In this document: piece after piece, positions 1 to 8,357 of the stretch
How the letters are laid out: each line of letters begins with the position of its first letter
How positions within the stretch are numbered: position 1 is the stretch's first letter
Source: JAGLOK01 sp963675575
GTDB lineage: Bacteria; Bacillota; Clostridia; Christensenellales; UMGS416
DNA length: 64,000 nt
Reading direction: 5' to 3'
Assembly: GCA_963675575.1 (NCBI GenBank)
Contig: OY776378.1
Span: forward strand, 1,240,001 to 1,304,000
Notes under the pieces: generated by a model
Database searches by the model: none
What the model was told of the DNA's origin: nothing
Seen by the model: the letters and a program-made list of their open reading frames with translations, nothing else
Position numbers and translations under genes: made by a program

Positions 1-114
1 CAAAGTAATCTTTATTGCTAGAAACGGAACAGGTATCGATATGAAGGCGCTGACAATCAGCAGTGCCAACAACATGGACGAAAGGGTAATTTTTCTTATA
101 TCAAGTTTTCTCAC
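1..114 (-). CDS. bioY: Biotin transporter BioY, N-terminal fragment
   Basis: Only the first 38 codons are present; the gene runs off the left edge on the minus strand. It begins with GTG at 114-112, preceded by an AGAGG ribosome site. The translated start has a short basic leader and then a first membrane helix ending in an ISIPVPF stretch, as in BioY, the substrate-binding S component of biotin ECF transporters. The call rests partly on context: a BirA-like palindrome overlaps the start region and a good promoter lies just upstream. Other ECF S components could begin similarly, so the identity is probable rather than certain. Confidence 0.65.
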   Translation of the reverse strand, partial: MRKLDIRKITLSSMLLALLIVSAFISIPVPFLAIKITL

Positions 115-144
115 TGTAAACCTCTTTTCAAATATGGTTTACAG
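114..144. promoter_or_regulatory. BirA-type biotin operator
   Basis: A perfect inverted repeat, CTGTAAACC at 114-122 and GGTTTACAG at 136-144, separated by 13 nt. The half-sites match the known biotin-repressor (BirA) box TTGTAAACC/GGTTTACAA at 8 of 9 positions each. The spacer is slightly shorter than the usual 14-16 nt. It sits over the expected transcription start of the minus-strand bioY fragment, as a repressor site should. Confidence 0.75.
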
Positions 145-145
145 T

Positions 146-174
146 AGTATAAAACACGTTTAGTGAAAAATCAA
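146..174 (-). promoter_or_regulatory. Sigma-A promoter of bioY
   Basis: On the minus strand, TTGATT (174-169) and TATACT (151-146) are separated by exactly 17 nt. The predicted start falls inside the first half-site of the BirA-like operator, so operator binding would block initiation. Confidence 0.7.
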
Positions 175-183
175 CAAAAAAGT

Positions 184-1071
184 ATGTTAGACTTAAAAAA
201 TATAAATATTCAAGACAGAGAGGCTTTTGTAAGCCTGCTTAAAAAGACGGAATTTGAAAACAGCGAGTTTTCGTTCGCCAATATTTTTATTTGGCAAAAA
301 TCTTTTGATATTAAACTGTTTAATGATGAAGATACGATATACATAAGCTCGACTATACCAAGCACAGGCGAATATGTGCATTTTCAGCCTATTTGTATTG
401 ATCAGCAAGACTTTAAAATAGTATATAACAACATAAAAGAAGATATAGAAAGTCACGGGGGAAAGTTTTGCATTGCCTCGGCAAACGATTACTGTGTGGA
501 GATAATAAAAGAAAATTTGCCGGAGCTTTCCATCGAAGAAATCCCCGATATGTATGACTACGTTTATTTAACCGAGGATTTAAGCGAGCTTAAGGGTAAA
601 AAATATCATAAAAAACGCACGCATATAAACAAATTTAATAAAGAAAAAGAGTATGAATATAGAAAAATTGATAATACAAATAAACATCATTGCCTAGATA
701 TTGTTAACAAGTGGATAGAAGATTTTGGAAGTGATCCGTATAATGAAAAGAGCGCTGTGGAGCTTGCGGTAAAGTATTTTGATGAGCTTATGCTTTTTGG
801 CGCGATTATATATGTGGACGATGAGCCTGCGGCTTTTACTGTGGCAGAGGCGTTGACTGATGACATGGCTCTGATTCATCTTGAAAAAGCAACTTTTGAG
901 CATAGAGGAGTTTATCCCATAATAAATCAACAGTTTGTGATACGTGAACTTCTCGGCAGATTTAAATATATCAATCGTGAAGAGGATATGGGAATAGAAG
1001 GATTGAGACAGGCAAAGCAAAGCTATTATCCGTATAAAATGGTAAAAAAATATGACATTTTCGAAAAATGA
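184..1071 (+). CDS. DUF2156 (phosphatidylglycerol lysyltransferase C-terminal-like) protein
   Basis: A 295-residue protein resembling the DUF2156 family, which shares the tandem GNAT-like fold of the MprF lysyltransferase C-terminal domain. Its N-terminus (MLDLKNINIQDREAF) and the later KKRTHINKF and LIHLEKA segments fit that family. The MprF membrane flippase part is absent, so it is a free-standing soluble homologue with unknown substrate. A GTG at 163 would add seven residues, but it lies in the bioY promoter and has no clear ribosome site, so the ATG at 184 is preferred. The 3' end overlaps the next gene by 20 nt, indicating co-transcription with the Eis-like acetyltransferase. Confidence 0.75.
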   Translation: MLDLKNINIQDREAFVSLLKKTEFENSEFSFANIFIWQKSFDIKLFNDEDTIYISSTIPSTGEYVHFQPICIDQQDFKIVYNNIKEDIESHGGKFCIASANDYCVEIIKENLPELSIEEIPDMYDYVYLTEDLSELKGKKYHKKRTHINKFNKEKEYEYRKIDNTNKHHCLDIVNKWIEDFGSDPYNEKSAVELAVKYFDELMLFGAIIYVDDEPAAFTVAEALTDDMALIHLEKATFEHRGVYPIINQQFVIRELLGRFKYINREEDMGIEGLRQAKQSYYPYKMVKKYDIFEK

Positions 1072-2128
1072 AATTCGGTTTGCACAAGCCGGCGACTATG
1101 ATGATGTAAGATATCTCTGGGATGCTATTTTTCAAGAGGATTCCGAGGCTTGGCGTGAGTGGTATTTCAAATTTATCTATAAACCGGAAAATGCTTTTTT
1201 GTTGTTCCACAATAATAAGCTGGCATCAATGGCGCACTTTAACAATTATCCAATGATGCTGAATTCAAAAGAAATAAAATCCGCGGCTCTCGCGGGAGTT
1301 GCCACATATGAAGAATCGCGAAACAAAGGATATGCTGCAATGCTTATCAAAGAGGGCTTAATCGAAATGCGCAAAAGAGGAATCGCATTTTCTTTTTTAT
1401 ATCCTTTCAGCTATGATTTTTATAGGAAATACGGCTATGAAGTTTGCTATGAAAATCAAGTATACACAGTGACTTCCGGTGAGGGTAATCTGGAGATTAA
1501 CCAAGCAGATTATAAGCCCGAGGCAGAAACGGTTTATAAAGAATACACGCAAAATCTAAACGGCTATATAATTAGGCGTGAAAAATATCAAAGGATAAAA
1601 TTTTTGGAGCAATCAGAGGTTGGAAACAAAGCATACTTTATTGAAAAAGACAAAGAAATAATAGGTTATGCTTTGGTGGAAGAGAAAAAGGATAAAGTGG
1701 TACTCAACGAACTGATATGCCCAAATCCTTTGGAATCCGCAAAAGCATTCTGCGCAAAATACAAAAAATCTGTTGAATTTATATCACCGTATCATCTTGG
1801 CGATGCGGACTTTCAGGACAAACCTCATTGTATGGGCAGGGTAGTGGATGTTATGAGCGTTTTTTCGGGAATCCCTGCAAAGAAAAATAAAATGGTTATA
1901 AAAATAACAGATAATATAATTAAAGAAAATGACGGATGTTTCGTTTTTGATTCCACACAAGGAAGTTTAGTGTTGTCTAAAACCAACCTTAAAGAAGATG
2001 TAAGCATTGATATAAAAGATATTTCTGCGATAGCTACAGGTTTTGAAAAGATAATGAACGGCAAAACAAAACTTATTTATGAGTCTTTGTTTGAAAAAAA
2101 TATTCCATGGATTGTTGAAGTCTGTTAG
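1052..2128 (+). CDS. Eis-like GNAT N-acetyltransferase
   Basis: A 358-residue protein with an N-terminal GNAT domain. The acetyl-CoA-binding signature is visible as a VATYEESRNKGYAAML segment near residues 85-100, followed by FLYPFSYDFYRKYGYE, which is typical of Eis (enhanced intracellular survival) relatives. The C-terminal part, after about residue 260, matches in position the sterol-carrier-like domain of Eis proteins. Family members acetylate amines on small molecules or peptides; the substrate here is unknown. The start overlaps the DUF2156 gene, so the two GNAT-fold proteins are probably translated from one mRNA. Confidence 0.8.
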   Translation: MTFSKNEIRFAQAGDYDDVRYLWDAIFQEDSEAWREWYFKFIYKPENAFLLFHNNKLASMAHFNNYPMMLNSKEIKSAALAGVATYEESRNKGYAAMLIKEGLIEMRKRGIAFSFLYPFSYDFYRKYGYEVCYENQVYTVTSGEGNLEINQADYKPEAETVYKEYTQNLNGYIIRREKYQRIKFLEQSEVGNKAYFIEKDKEIIGYALVEEKKDKVVLNELICPNPLESAKAFCAKYKKSVEFISPYHLGDADFQDKPHCMGRVVDVMSVFSGIPAKKNKMVIKITDNIIKENDGCFVFDSTQGSLVLSKTNLKEDVSIDIKDISAIATGFEKIMNGKTKLIYESLFEKNIPWIVEVC

Positions 2129-2217
2129 CAAACAATATATGCACAAACAGAGAGTCTTATTATTGTGTATTTGTTATATAAAGGCAGGGTTTCAACACAG
2201 ATCAGAAGAAATTTGTA

Positions 2218-2246
2218 TTGATTTTTAACTATTAGAAGAGTATATT
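2218..2246 (+). promoter_or_regulatory. Promoter of the ATP synthase operon
   Basis: TTGATT at 2218-2223 and TATATT at 2241-2246 with a 17-nt spacer lie about 70 nt before atpB. No terminator is visible between the Eis-like gene and this site. The spacing and position support a sigma-A promoter. Confidence 0.6.
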
Positions 2247-2318
2247 TGTATACTATAAAAGAAGGAAAAAGAACTATAACAAGTATATCCGCAGAGGATA
2301 TAGGCGAAAGAAGAAAAC

Positions 2319-2996
2319 ATGGAACATATTAGCATTGAACCGGAATCCCTAGGTATAAATCTTTTTGGAATACTTGACGTAACAGACACTTTGGCGGTAG
2401 CTTTTTTGGCATCAGGCATTTTAATAGTATTAGCGGTTATTGCAAGACTTTTTCTCATTCCCAGATTTAAAGAAAAACCAACTAAAATTCAACTGATTTT
2501 GGAAATGGCCGTAGATGGGGTGCAGGTTTTCACAGAAGGCAGAGTTGAAAATTGGGCATCGAAAAGCCTTGCACCATACATTTTTACCGTCGCTCTTTTT
2601 ATAGTGTTTAACGGCATACTCGAGCTTTTTGGTTTTCGCGCTGCAATGACAGATATAAACGCAACAATCGCTCTTGCATTAATTACATTTGGAGTGATTC
2701 AGGTATATGCTTTAAAGAAAAAAGGATTAAAAGGCAGAATTCAGCATTACAAGCCATACCCAATAGCAATAATTAAAGTAGTTACAGATTTAGCGGTACC
2801 AGTTTCACTTTCTTGTCGGCTGTTTGGTAATATTTTAGGCGGAATGGTTGTAATGGAGCTTATTTACTCTATGATGGCAACGAAGTGGATTATTCCGGCA
2901 TTCTTGTCGATTTATTTTACACTGTTCCACACAGTTTTACAGGCGTTGATTTTTGTTACACTTTCTCTTGCATTTGTTAACGAAGCGATTGAGTAA
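2319..2996 (+). CDS. atpB: F-type ATP synthase subunit a
   Basis: Subunit a of the membrane Fo sector, 225 residues, which forms the ion half-channels against the c-ring. The essential stator arginine is R167 within SLSCRLFGN, and the C-terminal helix with FHTVLQALIFVTLSLAFV is characteristic. Several hydrophobic helices span the chain. It is the first gene of atpBEFHAGDC; no atpI or atpZ precedes it. The start ATG has only a weak purine-rich ribosome site, but no better start exists. Confidence 0.96.
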   Translation: MEHISIEPESLGINLFGILDVTDTLAVAFLASGILIVLAVIARLFLIPRFKEKPTKIQLILEMAVDGVQVFTEGRVENWASKSLAPYIFTVALFIVFNGILELFGFRAAMTDINATIALALITFGVIQVYALKKKGLKGRIQHYKPYPIAIIKVVTDLAVPVSLSCRLFGNILGGMVVMELIYSMMATKWIIPAFLSIYFTLFHTVLQALIFVTLSLAFVNEAIE

Positions 2997-3044
2997 TGAA
3001 AATAGAAGAAATATTTTACTGACATAAAATTTAGGAGGAAACAC

Positions 3045-3272
3045 ATGGATACAGGACTTATTGCGATAGGCGCAGGAATAGCGATTTTAACCGGTTTAGG
3101 TGCCGGATTGGGAATAGCACTTGCAACAGGAAAAGCTGCTGAAGCCGTTTCAAGGCAACCGGAAGCTTCAGGTAAAATCAACTCAATATTTTTGCTTGGG
3201 GCCGCAATGGCAGAGGCCACTGCTATTTACGGATTTGTAGTAGCTCTTATGATTTTAGCAAAAGCTGCATAA
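3045..3272 (+). CDS. atpE: F-type ATP synthase subunit c
   Basis: A 75-residue hairpin of two membrane helices joined by the polar RQPE loop; it forms the rotor ring. The ion-binding carboxylate is E57 in AAMAEATAIYG. Sodium-type rings such as that of Ilyobacter carry a glutamine in helix 1 and a serine directly after the glutamate. Here the corresponding residues are I24 and A58, so proton coupling is the better prediction. A strong GGAGG site precedes the ATG. Confidence 0.97.
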   Translation: MDTGLIAIGAGIAILTGLGAGLGIALATGKAAEAVSRQPEASGKINSIFLLGAAMAEATAIYGFVVALMILAKAA

Positions 3273-3297
3273 AGGACACCAGAATAGGAAGGCGAGC

Positions 3298-3780
3298 ATG
3301 AATATTGACTTTGTATCAATAGCGGCGCACATAATAAACGTCGTAGTATTATTTTTCTTTTTGAGATGGTTACTCTACAAGCCGGTGAAAAAATTCATCG
3401 ATGCCAGAAGCGCGACTTTTGACGAGCGCAGGGAAAATCTCGCCCGTCAGGAAGAAGAGCTTTCAAAAAAGACATCTGATTATGAAGCGTTGATTGCCTC
3501 TTCTAAAAAAGAGGCTGACGGAATAATAAAAACTTCGCGCGACAACGCAAACAAACGCGCGGAAAAAATAGTTGAAGAAGCTAAACAATCCGCCAAAGAT
3601 CTTATGGCGAGCACCCGAAACGAGATAGCGGCAGAACGTGAAATTGCGCAGGCGAGAATGCGTGAGGAAGTTGCCGATCTCGCTGTTGGAATTGCTTCCA
3701 GAGTGCTTGAACGGGAAGTTAAATCAAAGGATAACGAACGGATTATCGAAAGTTTCTTCGAACGCGAGAGGATTGGATAA
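3298..3780 (+). CDS. atpF: F-type ATP synthase subunit b
   Basis: A 160-residue peripheral-stalk subunit with one N-terminal membrane helix (about residues 5-25, containing VVVLFFFLRWLLYKPV), then a long charged coiled coil to the C-terminus. Length is normal for b. It is followed by a single TAA and one CAG codon before the short delta gene, which is in the same reading frame. A read-through or ancestral fusion would therefore give a continuous b-delta polypeptide. Confidence 0.95.
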   Translation: MNIDFVSIAAHIINVVVLFFFLRWLLYKPVKKFIDARSATFDERRENLARQEEELSKKTSDYEALIASSKKEADGIIKTSRDNANKRAEKIVEEAKQSAKDLMASTRNEIAAEREIAQARMREEVADLAVGIASRVLEREVKSKDNERIIESFFERERIG

Positions 3781-3783
3781 CAG

Positions 3784-4005
3784 ATGGATGGTTTGCTGAT
3801 AAGCGCGTTTAAACTTAGTGATGAAAAAGTAAAGAAAATTGAAAAAAAGTTTTCTGAACATATAGAACAGGATGTGACTCTTAAACAGGAAGTGGACAAA
3901 GCACTGCTTGGTGGATTTGTGGTACACATTAGAAACCATATGTATGACTATTCATTAAAACGCAGGCTTGAAGAAATGAAAAAATATCTGATCCAAGACA
4001 GTTAG
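3784..4005 (+). CDS. atpH: ATP synthase delta subunit, C-terminal domain only
   Basis: A 73-residue protein at the usual atpH position. It aligns by eye with the C-terminal third of delta/OSCP: the order of LSDEKVKKIEKKF, then LGGFVVHI, then a terminal SLKRRLEEMKKYL matches the family end. The usual N-terminal six-helix domain of about 105 residues, which grips the alpha-subunit N-termini, is missing. There is no room for it, because atpF ends 3 nt upstream. The frame is intact and the gene sits in a tight operon, so it looks functional rather than decayed. An alternative is an unrelated small protein, but motif and position argue for delta. Confidence 0.75.
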   Translation: MDGLLISAFKLSDEKVKKIEKKFSEHIEQDVTLKQEVDKALLGGFVVHIRNHMYDYSLKRRLEEMKKYLIQDS

Positions 4006-4016
4006 GAAATTAACAT

Positions 4017-5537
4017 ATGGATATGTACATAAAATCAATTAGCGATTTAAAAAAGCAGGTTGATACCTATAATATAAAAAACACGGGGATGAGGCGTGAA
4101 GGAATCGTCACATACTGCGGAGACGGTATAGTGCACATCATTGGCCTTACCGAATGCCGATACGGAGAGCTTTTGGAGTTTGGCGATGGTATTTATGGCA
4201 TCGCTTTTAATATGGAAGAAGATATGGTGGGAGCGGTACTCCTTTCGGATCAGGAAAAAGTGCATGAAGGCATGCAGGTTTTGGGTTCTGAGAGAGTTGT
4301 GGAAGTTCCGGTCGGAAAAGAGTTGCTTGGCAGGGTGGTCAACCCGCTTGGCGAGCCTATGGACGGAAAAGGACGCATACGCACCAAACACAAAAGAGCT
4401 ATTGAATGTGAAGCGCCGAGAATAATGGACAGACAGGCAGTAGATACACCGCTTAAAACAGGGCTAATGTCTATTGACTCCATGATACCTATAGGGCGCG
4501 GGCAAAGAGAGCTTATAATAGGCGACAGACAAACGGGTAAGACAGCAATCGCTATTGATGCGATAATAAACCAGAAACATCAGGATGTTATCTGCATATA
4601 CGTTGCTATTGGGCAAAAAGCCTCCACAATAGCGCAGATTGTTGATACTTTAGATAAAAACGACGCTTTGGAATACTCTATAATCGTGGCTTCTCCGGCA
4701 AGCGATTTAGCGCCGATGCAATATATCGCGCCGTATGCGGGGGCAGCTATGGCTGAAGACTTTATGTACAGCGGACGCGACGTTTTAATAGTGTATGATG
4801 ATTTGTCAAAGCATGCCGTGGCATATAGATCAATGTCTCTGTTGCTTCGCCGCCCGCCGGGCAGGGAAGCGTATCCTGGAGATGTTTTCTATCTTCACTC
4901 AAGGCTTTTGGAGCGTGCGGCGCATCTTTCGGTTGCACATGGCGGGGGATCAATCACCGCTTTGCCTATCGTTGAAACAATGGCGGGTGACATATCTTCA
5001 TATATACCTACGAATGTAATTTCAATTACAGACGGGCAGATATTTTTAGAAAGCGAGCTATTTAACTCGGGTATAAGGCCGGCGGTAAATGTAGGGCTTT
5101 CCGTGTCGCGAGTTGGCGGAAACGCGCAGACAAAAGCTATGAAATCTGTTTCAGGTCAGCTTAGGCTGGACTTAGCACAATACCGCGAGATGGCGGTTTT
5201 CGCGCAGTTTTCATCAGAGCTTGATAAACAAACACAGCAGCTTTTGGCTCAGGGCGAACGCCTTACACAAATGCTAAAGCAAAAACAGTTTTCACCTCTT
5301 CCCGAACACGAGCAGGCAGTTTTGCTTTTTGTAATCCAGCAAAGAATGTTGCTTGAAGTTCCTGTTGAGCAAATGGATGAATACAAGCAAAGATTCTTAG
5401 AACACATCGGCTATGTGTGCCCTGACGTTTTGCGCACAATCGAAAGCAAGGGCATATTTGATGATGATATGAAAGAAAAAGTGAAAAAAGCAGCGCAGGA
5501 ATTTACAGACACATTTATTAAGGAACTTGAATCATGA
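4017..5537 (+). CDS. atpA: F-type ATP synthase subunit alpha
   Basis: The 506-residue non-catalytic nucleotide-binding subunit of F1. The P-loop GDRQTGKT lies at about residues 169-176, and DVLIVYDDLSKHAVAYR and SRVGGNAQTKAMK are standard alpha signatures. The first 28 residues before the beta-barrel are normal in length but differ from the common EISAIIKQQI pattern. That is noteworthy because this segment normally binds the delta N-terminal domain, which is absent here. The gene follows the short delta by 11 nt and overlaps atpG by 4 nt. Confidence 0.98.
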   Translation: MDMYIKSISDLKKQVDTYNIKNTGMRREGIVTYCGDGIVHIIGLTECRYGELLEFGDGIYGIAFNMEEDMVGAVLLSDQEKVHEGMQVLGSERVVEVPVGKELLGRVVNPLGEPMDGKGRIRTKHKRAIECEAPRIMDRQAVDTPLKTGLMSIDSMIPIGRGQRELIIGDRQTGKTAIAIDAIINQKHQDVICIYVAIGQKASTIAQIVDTLDKNDALEYSIIVASPASDLAPMQYIAPYAGAAMAEDFMYSGRDVLIVYDDLSKHAVAYRSMSLLLRRPPGREAYPGDVFYLHSRLLERAAHLSVAHGGGSITALPIVETMAGDISSYIPTNVISITDGQIFLESELFNSGIRPAVNVGLSVSRVGGNAQTKAMKSVSGQLRLDLAQYREMAVFAQFSSELDKQTQQLLAQGERLTQMLKQKQFSPLPEHEQAVLLFVIQQRMLLEVPVEQMDEYKQRFLEHIGYVCPDVLRTIESKGIFDDDMKEKVKKAAQEFTDTFIKELES

Positions 5538-6403
5538 TAAACATGCATGAAATCAAAAACCGCATTGGCGCCATTTCGCAGACCCGGAAGATTACAAAGG
5601 CCATGCATTTGATTTCGACTGTTAAAATGAGAAATGCCCTAGATAAACAAGCTCAAAACAAGACGTATATAGATAAAATCCGTTCAATAATAAAGGATAT
5701 ACTTTTTTACAGCGAGAGCATCGAGCATCCTTTTTTAAACGAAAACCCCGGCGATAGAACAGCTTTTATAGTTATCGCAGGCGATAAAGGGCTTTGCGGC
5801 CCCTATAATCACAACGTGTTAAACAAAGCGGTTGCTGAAATGAATGGAATCGCTGAAAAATATATTTTCACAGTCGGGCATATGGCTACAAGTTTTTTCA
5901 ACAGAAAAAACTATATGGTTGACATCGAATTCCTGCATACGGCGCAAAACCCACAGCTTGAAAACGCGCGGCAGATAGCGGAAGTTATTATAGATTTATA
6001 TAATCAAAAGTTGATTGACAGGGTCAAAATCATATATACGCATCTTATTACGACTCTGAAACAGGAAACAAGAGTATTGGAGCTTTTGCCGCTTGAAAGG
6101 CGTTCATTTGCGGACGTTGAGTTTGAACATGAGTTTAACGGAACATTTATGTATGACCCGTCTCCGAAGGTTGTGTTTGACGATTTAGTGCCGCAATATA
6201 TCATTGGAGTTATATTCGCAGCTTTGGTGCAGGCGTTTGCTTCCGAGCAAAGCAACAGGATGACCGCAATGGAAAGCGCCACTGATAATGCGGATAAAAT
6301 AATATCAAGGCTTAACCACGAATATACCAGAGCAAGACAGACGGCGATTACAAACGAAATAACGGAAATAATAAACGGCGCGAATGCAGCCGCTCGAAGA
6401 TAA
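5534..6403 (+). CDS. atpG: F-type ATP synthase subunit gamma
   Basis: The 289-residue central-shaft subunit of F1. The N-terminal helix carries IKNRIGAISQTRKITKAM, the C-terminal helix contains EQSNRMTAMESATDNA, and the family signature around the end (EITEIINGANA) is clear. Its start ATG overlaps the atpA stop (ATGA), with an AAGGAA ribosome site, so translation is coupled. An ATG nine bases downstream is an alternative start. Confidence 0.97.
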   Translation: MINMHEIKNRIGAISQTRKITKAMHLISTVKMRNALDKQAQNKTYIDKIRSIIKDILFYSESIEHPFLNENPGDRTAFIVIAGDKGLCGPYNHNVLNKAVAEMNGIAEKYIFTVGHMATSFFNRKNYMVDIEFLHTAQNPQLENARQIAEVIIDLYNQKLIDRVKIIYTHLITTLKQETRVLELLPLERRSFADVEFEHEFNGTFMYDPSPKVVFDDLVPQYIIGVIFAALVQAFASEQSNRMTAMESATDNADKIISRLNHEYTRARQTAITNEITEIINGANAAARR

Positions 6404-6472
6404 CGCAAAATTAATTTACGATAAGTTTTTTACTTATAGCGAATATAAAGATTGGCGCAATAAGGAGAATAA

Positions 6473-7873
6473 ATGGCACAGGAACATGAAAAAATAGGAT
6501 ATCTTACTCAGATAATAGGTCCGGTATTGGATGTGGCTTTTAAAGAGGACACCCCTCCGCCTATTTACAATAAGTTAATCGCAAAAGACACAACACGAGA
6601 AGTGGCAATGGAGGTGGCGCAGCATCTTGGAAATGGTGTAGTGCGCTGCATTGCGATGGAAGCTACTGACGGTTTGGCACGTGGGTTGAGGGTGTATGAC
6701 ACCGGATCGCCGATAAAAGTGCCCGTCGGAAAAGGTGTGCTGGGCAGGGCGTTGGATGTTCTCGGAAAGCCCATTGATGGTAAGGGCGAAATAGTTGCCG
6801 ATGATCTTTGGAGCATCCACAGAGCCGCTCCGGAATTCAAACAGCAGAAAATGGCCACCGAGATATTTGAGACAGGAATAAAAGTTATAGACCTACTCCA
6901 ACCATACGCTAAAGGTGGGAAAATTGGCCTCTTTGGAGGCGCGGGAGTGGGAAAAACTATTCTCATAATGGAAATGATACACAATATCGCAACTGAACAC
7001 GGCGGGCTTTCAGTATTCGCAGGCGTGGGCGAGCGCAGCCGCGAAGGAAATGAGATTCTCCATGAGATGGAAGAAACAGGCGTTATAACCAAAACAGCCT
7101 TTGCTTTCGGACAGATGAACGAGCCCCCCGGATCCAGAATGCGCGCGGCGTTTACAGGCCTTACTCTCGCCGAATATTTCAGAGATGCGCAAAATCAAGA
7201 TGTTTTGCTTTTCATAGACAATATATTCAGATTTGTTCAGGCCGGAAGCGAAGTTTCGGCACTTTTGGGAAGGTCTCCTTCAGCAGTTGGATATCAGCCT
7301 ACGCTGGCAACTGAGGTGGGTATGCTGGAAGAACGCATAACTTCCACAAAAACAGGCTCTATCACTTCGGTTCAGGCGATATTTGTGCCTGCCGACGACT
7401 TGACAGATCCGGCTCCGGCTTCGATATTTTCGCATTTGGACGCGACTACGGTTCTATCAAGAAAAGTGGTTGAAAAAGGAATATATCCGGCGGTAAATCC
7501 ACTGGAATCGACAAGCCGCATTCTTGAACCCCATATCGTGGGAGAAACACATTACAATACAGCCCGCGCGGTTCAGGAGATATTGCAAAGATATATTGAG
7601 CTTCAGGATATAATAGCTATTTTAGGCATGGATGAGCTTTCCGAGCAAGATAGGATGATTGTTTATCGTGCCAGAAAATTAGAAAAGTTTTTGTCACAGC
7701 CTATGTTTTCCGCTGAGATTTTCACCGGTAACAAAGGAAGGTACATTCCTCTTAGTGAAACTATAGAAAGCTTCAGGGAGATAATAGACGGAAAAGTCGA
7801 CAATTTGCCGGAAAGCGCTTTTTATATGGTGGGAAACATTGAGGATGCAAGACGCAAAGCGAGTGAGATGTAA
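6473..7873 (+). CDS. atpD: F-type ATP synthase subunit beta
   Basis: The 466-residue catalytic subunit. The P-loop GGAGVGKT is at about residues 155-162, the catalytic glutamate lies in GERSREGNE near 186-194, and SALLGRSPSAVGYQPTLATE is conserved. The usual FRFTQAGSE reads FRFVQAGSE here, a mild substitution. A good AAGGAG site precedes the ATG. The stop overlaps the atpC start by one base. Confidence 0.98.
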   Translation: MAQEHEKIGYLTQIIGPVLDVAFKEDTPPPIYNKLIAKDTTREVAMEVAQHLGNGVVRCIAMEATDGLARGLRVYDTGSPIKVPVGKGVLGRALDVLGKPIDGKGEIVADDLWSIHRAAPEFKQQKMATEIFETGIKVIDLLQPYAKGGKIGLFGGAGVGKTILIMEMIHNIATEHGGLSVFAGVGERSREGNEILHEMEETGVITKTAFAFGQMNEPPGSRMRAAFTGLTLAEYFRDAQNQDVLLFIDNIFRFVQAGSEVSALLGRSPSAVGYQPTLATEVGMLEERITSTKTGSITSVQAIFVPADDLTDPAPASIFSHLDATTVLSRKVVEKGIYPAVNPLESTSRILEPHIVGETHYNTARAVQEILQRYIELQDIIAILGMDELSEQDRMIVYRARKLEKFLSQPMFSAEIFTGNKGRYIPLSETIESFREIIDGKVDNLPESAFYMVGNIEDARRKASEM

Positions 7874-8286
7874 TGCCCAGTAATTTTCGAATTGATATAA
7901 TAACTCCCGAAAGGCTGTTTTACGGCGGAGAAATTGAGTCCATCGTTCTGGATACGCCTGATGGGAAACGCGGCATTATGGCAGGGCATACGCCGATGAT
8001 TATAGCTGTTGCCATCGGGCAGATTGATTTGAAAATCGATGGCGAATGGAAAATTGCTTTTACCTCGGAAGGTTTTATAGAAATTACTCCCGATGGAATC
8101 ACAATGATGGCGCAAACAGTGGAGTGGCCGGATGAGATTGATGCCCGAAGGGCAGGCGAAGCTGAAAAAAGAGCCCAGGAAAGATTACGGCAAAAGCAAT
8201 CTTTCAAGGAGTATCACTCAACCATGTCTTCACTTGCCCGTGCTATGGCGAGGCTCAGAATCAAAAGCAATATAAACATAGATTAA
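7873..8286 (+). CDS. atpC: F-type ATP synthase subunit epsilon
   Basis: A 137-residue F1 subunit with the N-terminal beta-sandwich (ITPERLFYGGEIESIVLDTPDG, HTPMIIAVAIG) and a C-terminal helical hairpin of full length. It modulates ATP hydrolysis and couples the gamma shaft to the c-ring. It is the last gene of the operon, overlapping atpD by one base and followed by a probable terminator. Confidence 0.95.
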   Translation: MPSNFRIDIITPERLFYGGEIESIVLDTPDGKRGIMAGHTPMIIAVAIGQIDLKIDGEWKIAFTSEGFIEITPDGITMMAQTVEWPDEIDARRAGEAEKRAQERLRQKQSFKEYHSTMSSLARAMARLRIKSNINID

Positions 8287-8295
8287 TAAAATATC

Positions 8296-8321
8296 GGTTG
8301 CGCAAGCGCCGTTATTTTTTT
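8296..8321 (+). terminator. Probable terminator of the atp operon
   Basis: A short GC-rich hairpin with a GCAA tetraloop (GG..GC/GC..CC, one bulged base) is followed directly by a T-rich run. The stem is short, so strength is uncertain. Confidence 0.5.
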
Positions 8322-8357
8322 AAAATTTTATTTAACACTTTTTGATAGGGGATTTTG

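Noticed and set aside
3045..3272. Sodium-type c-ring
   Set aside because: The glutamine and serine ligands of the sodium site are replaced by I24 and A58.
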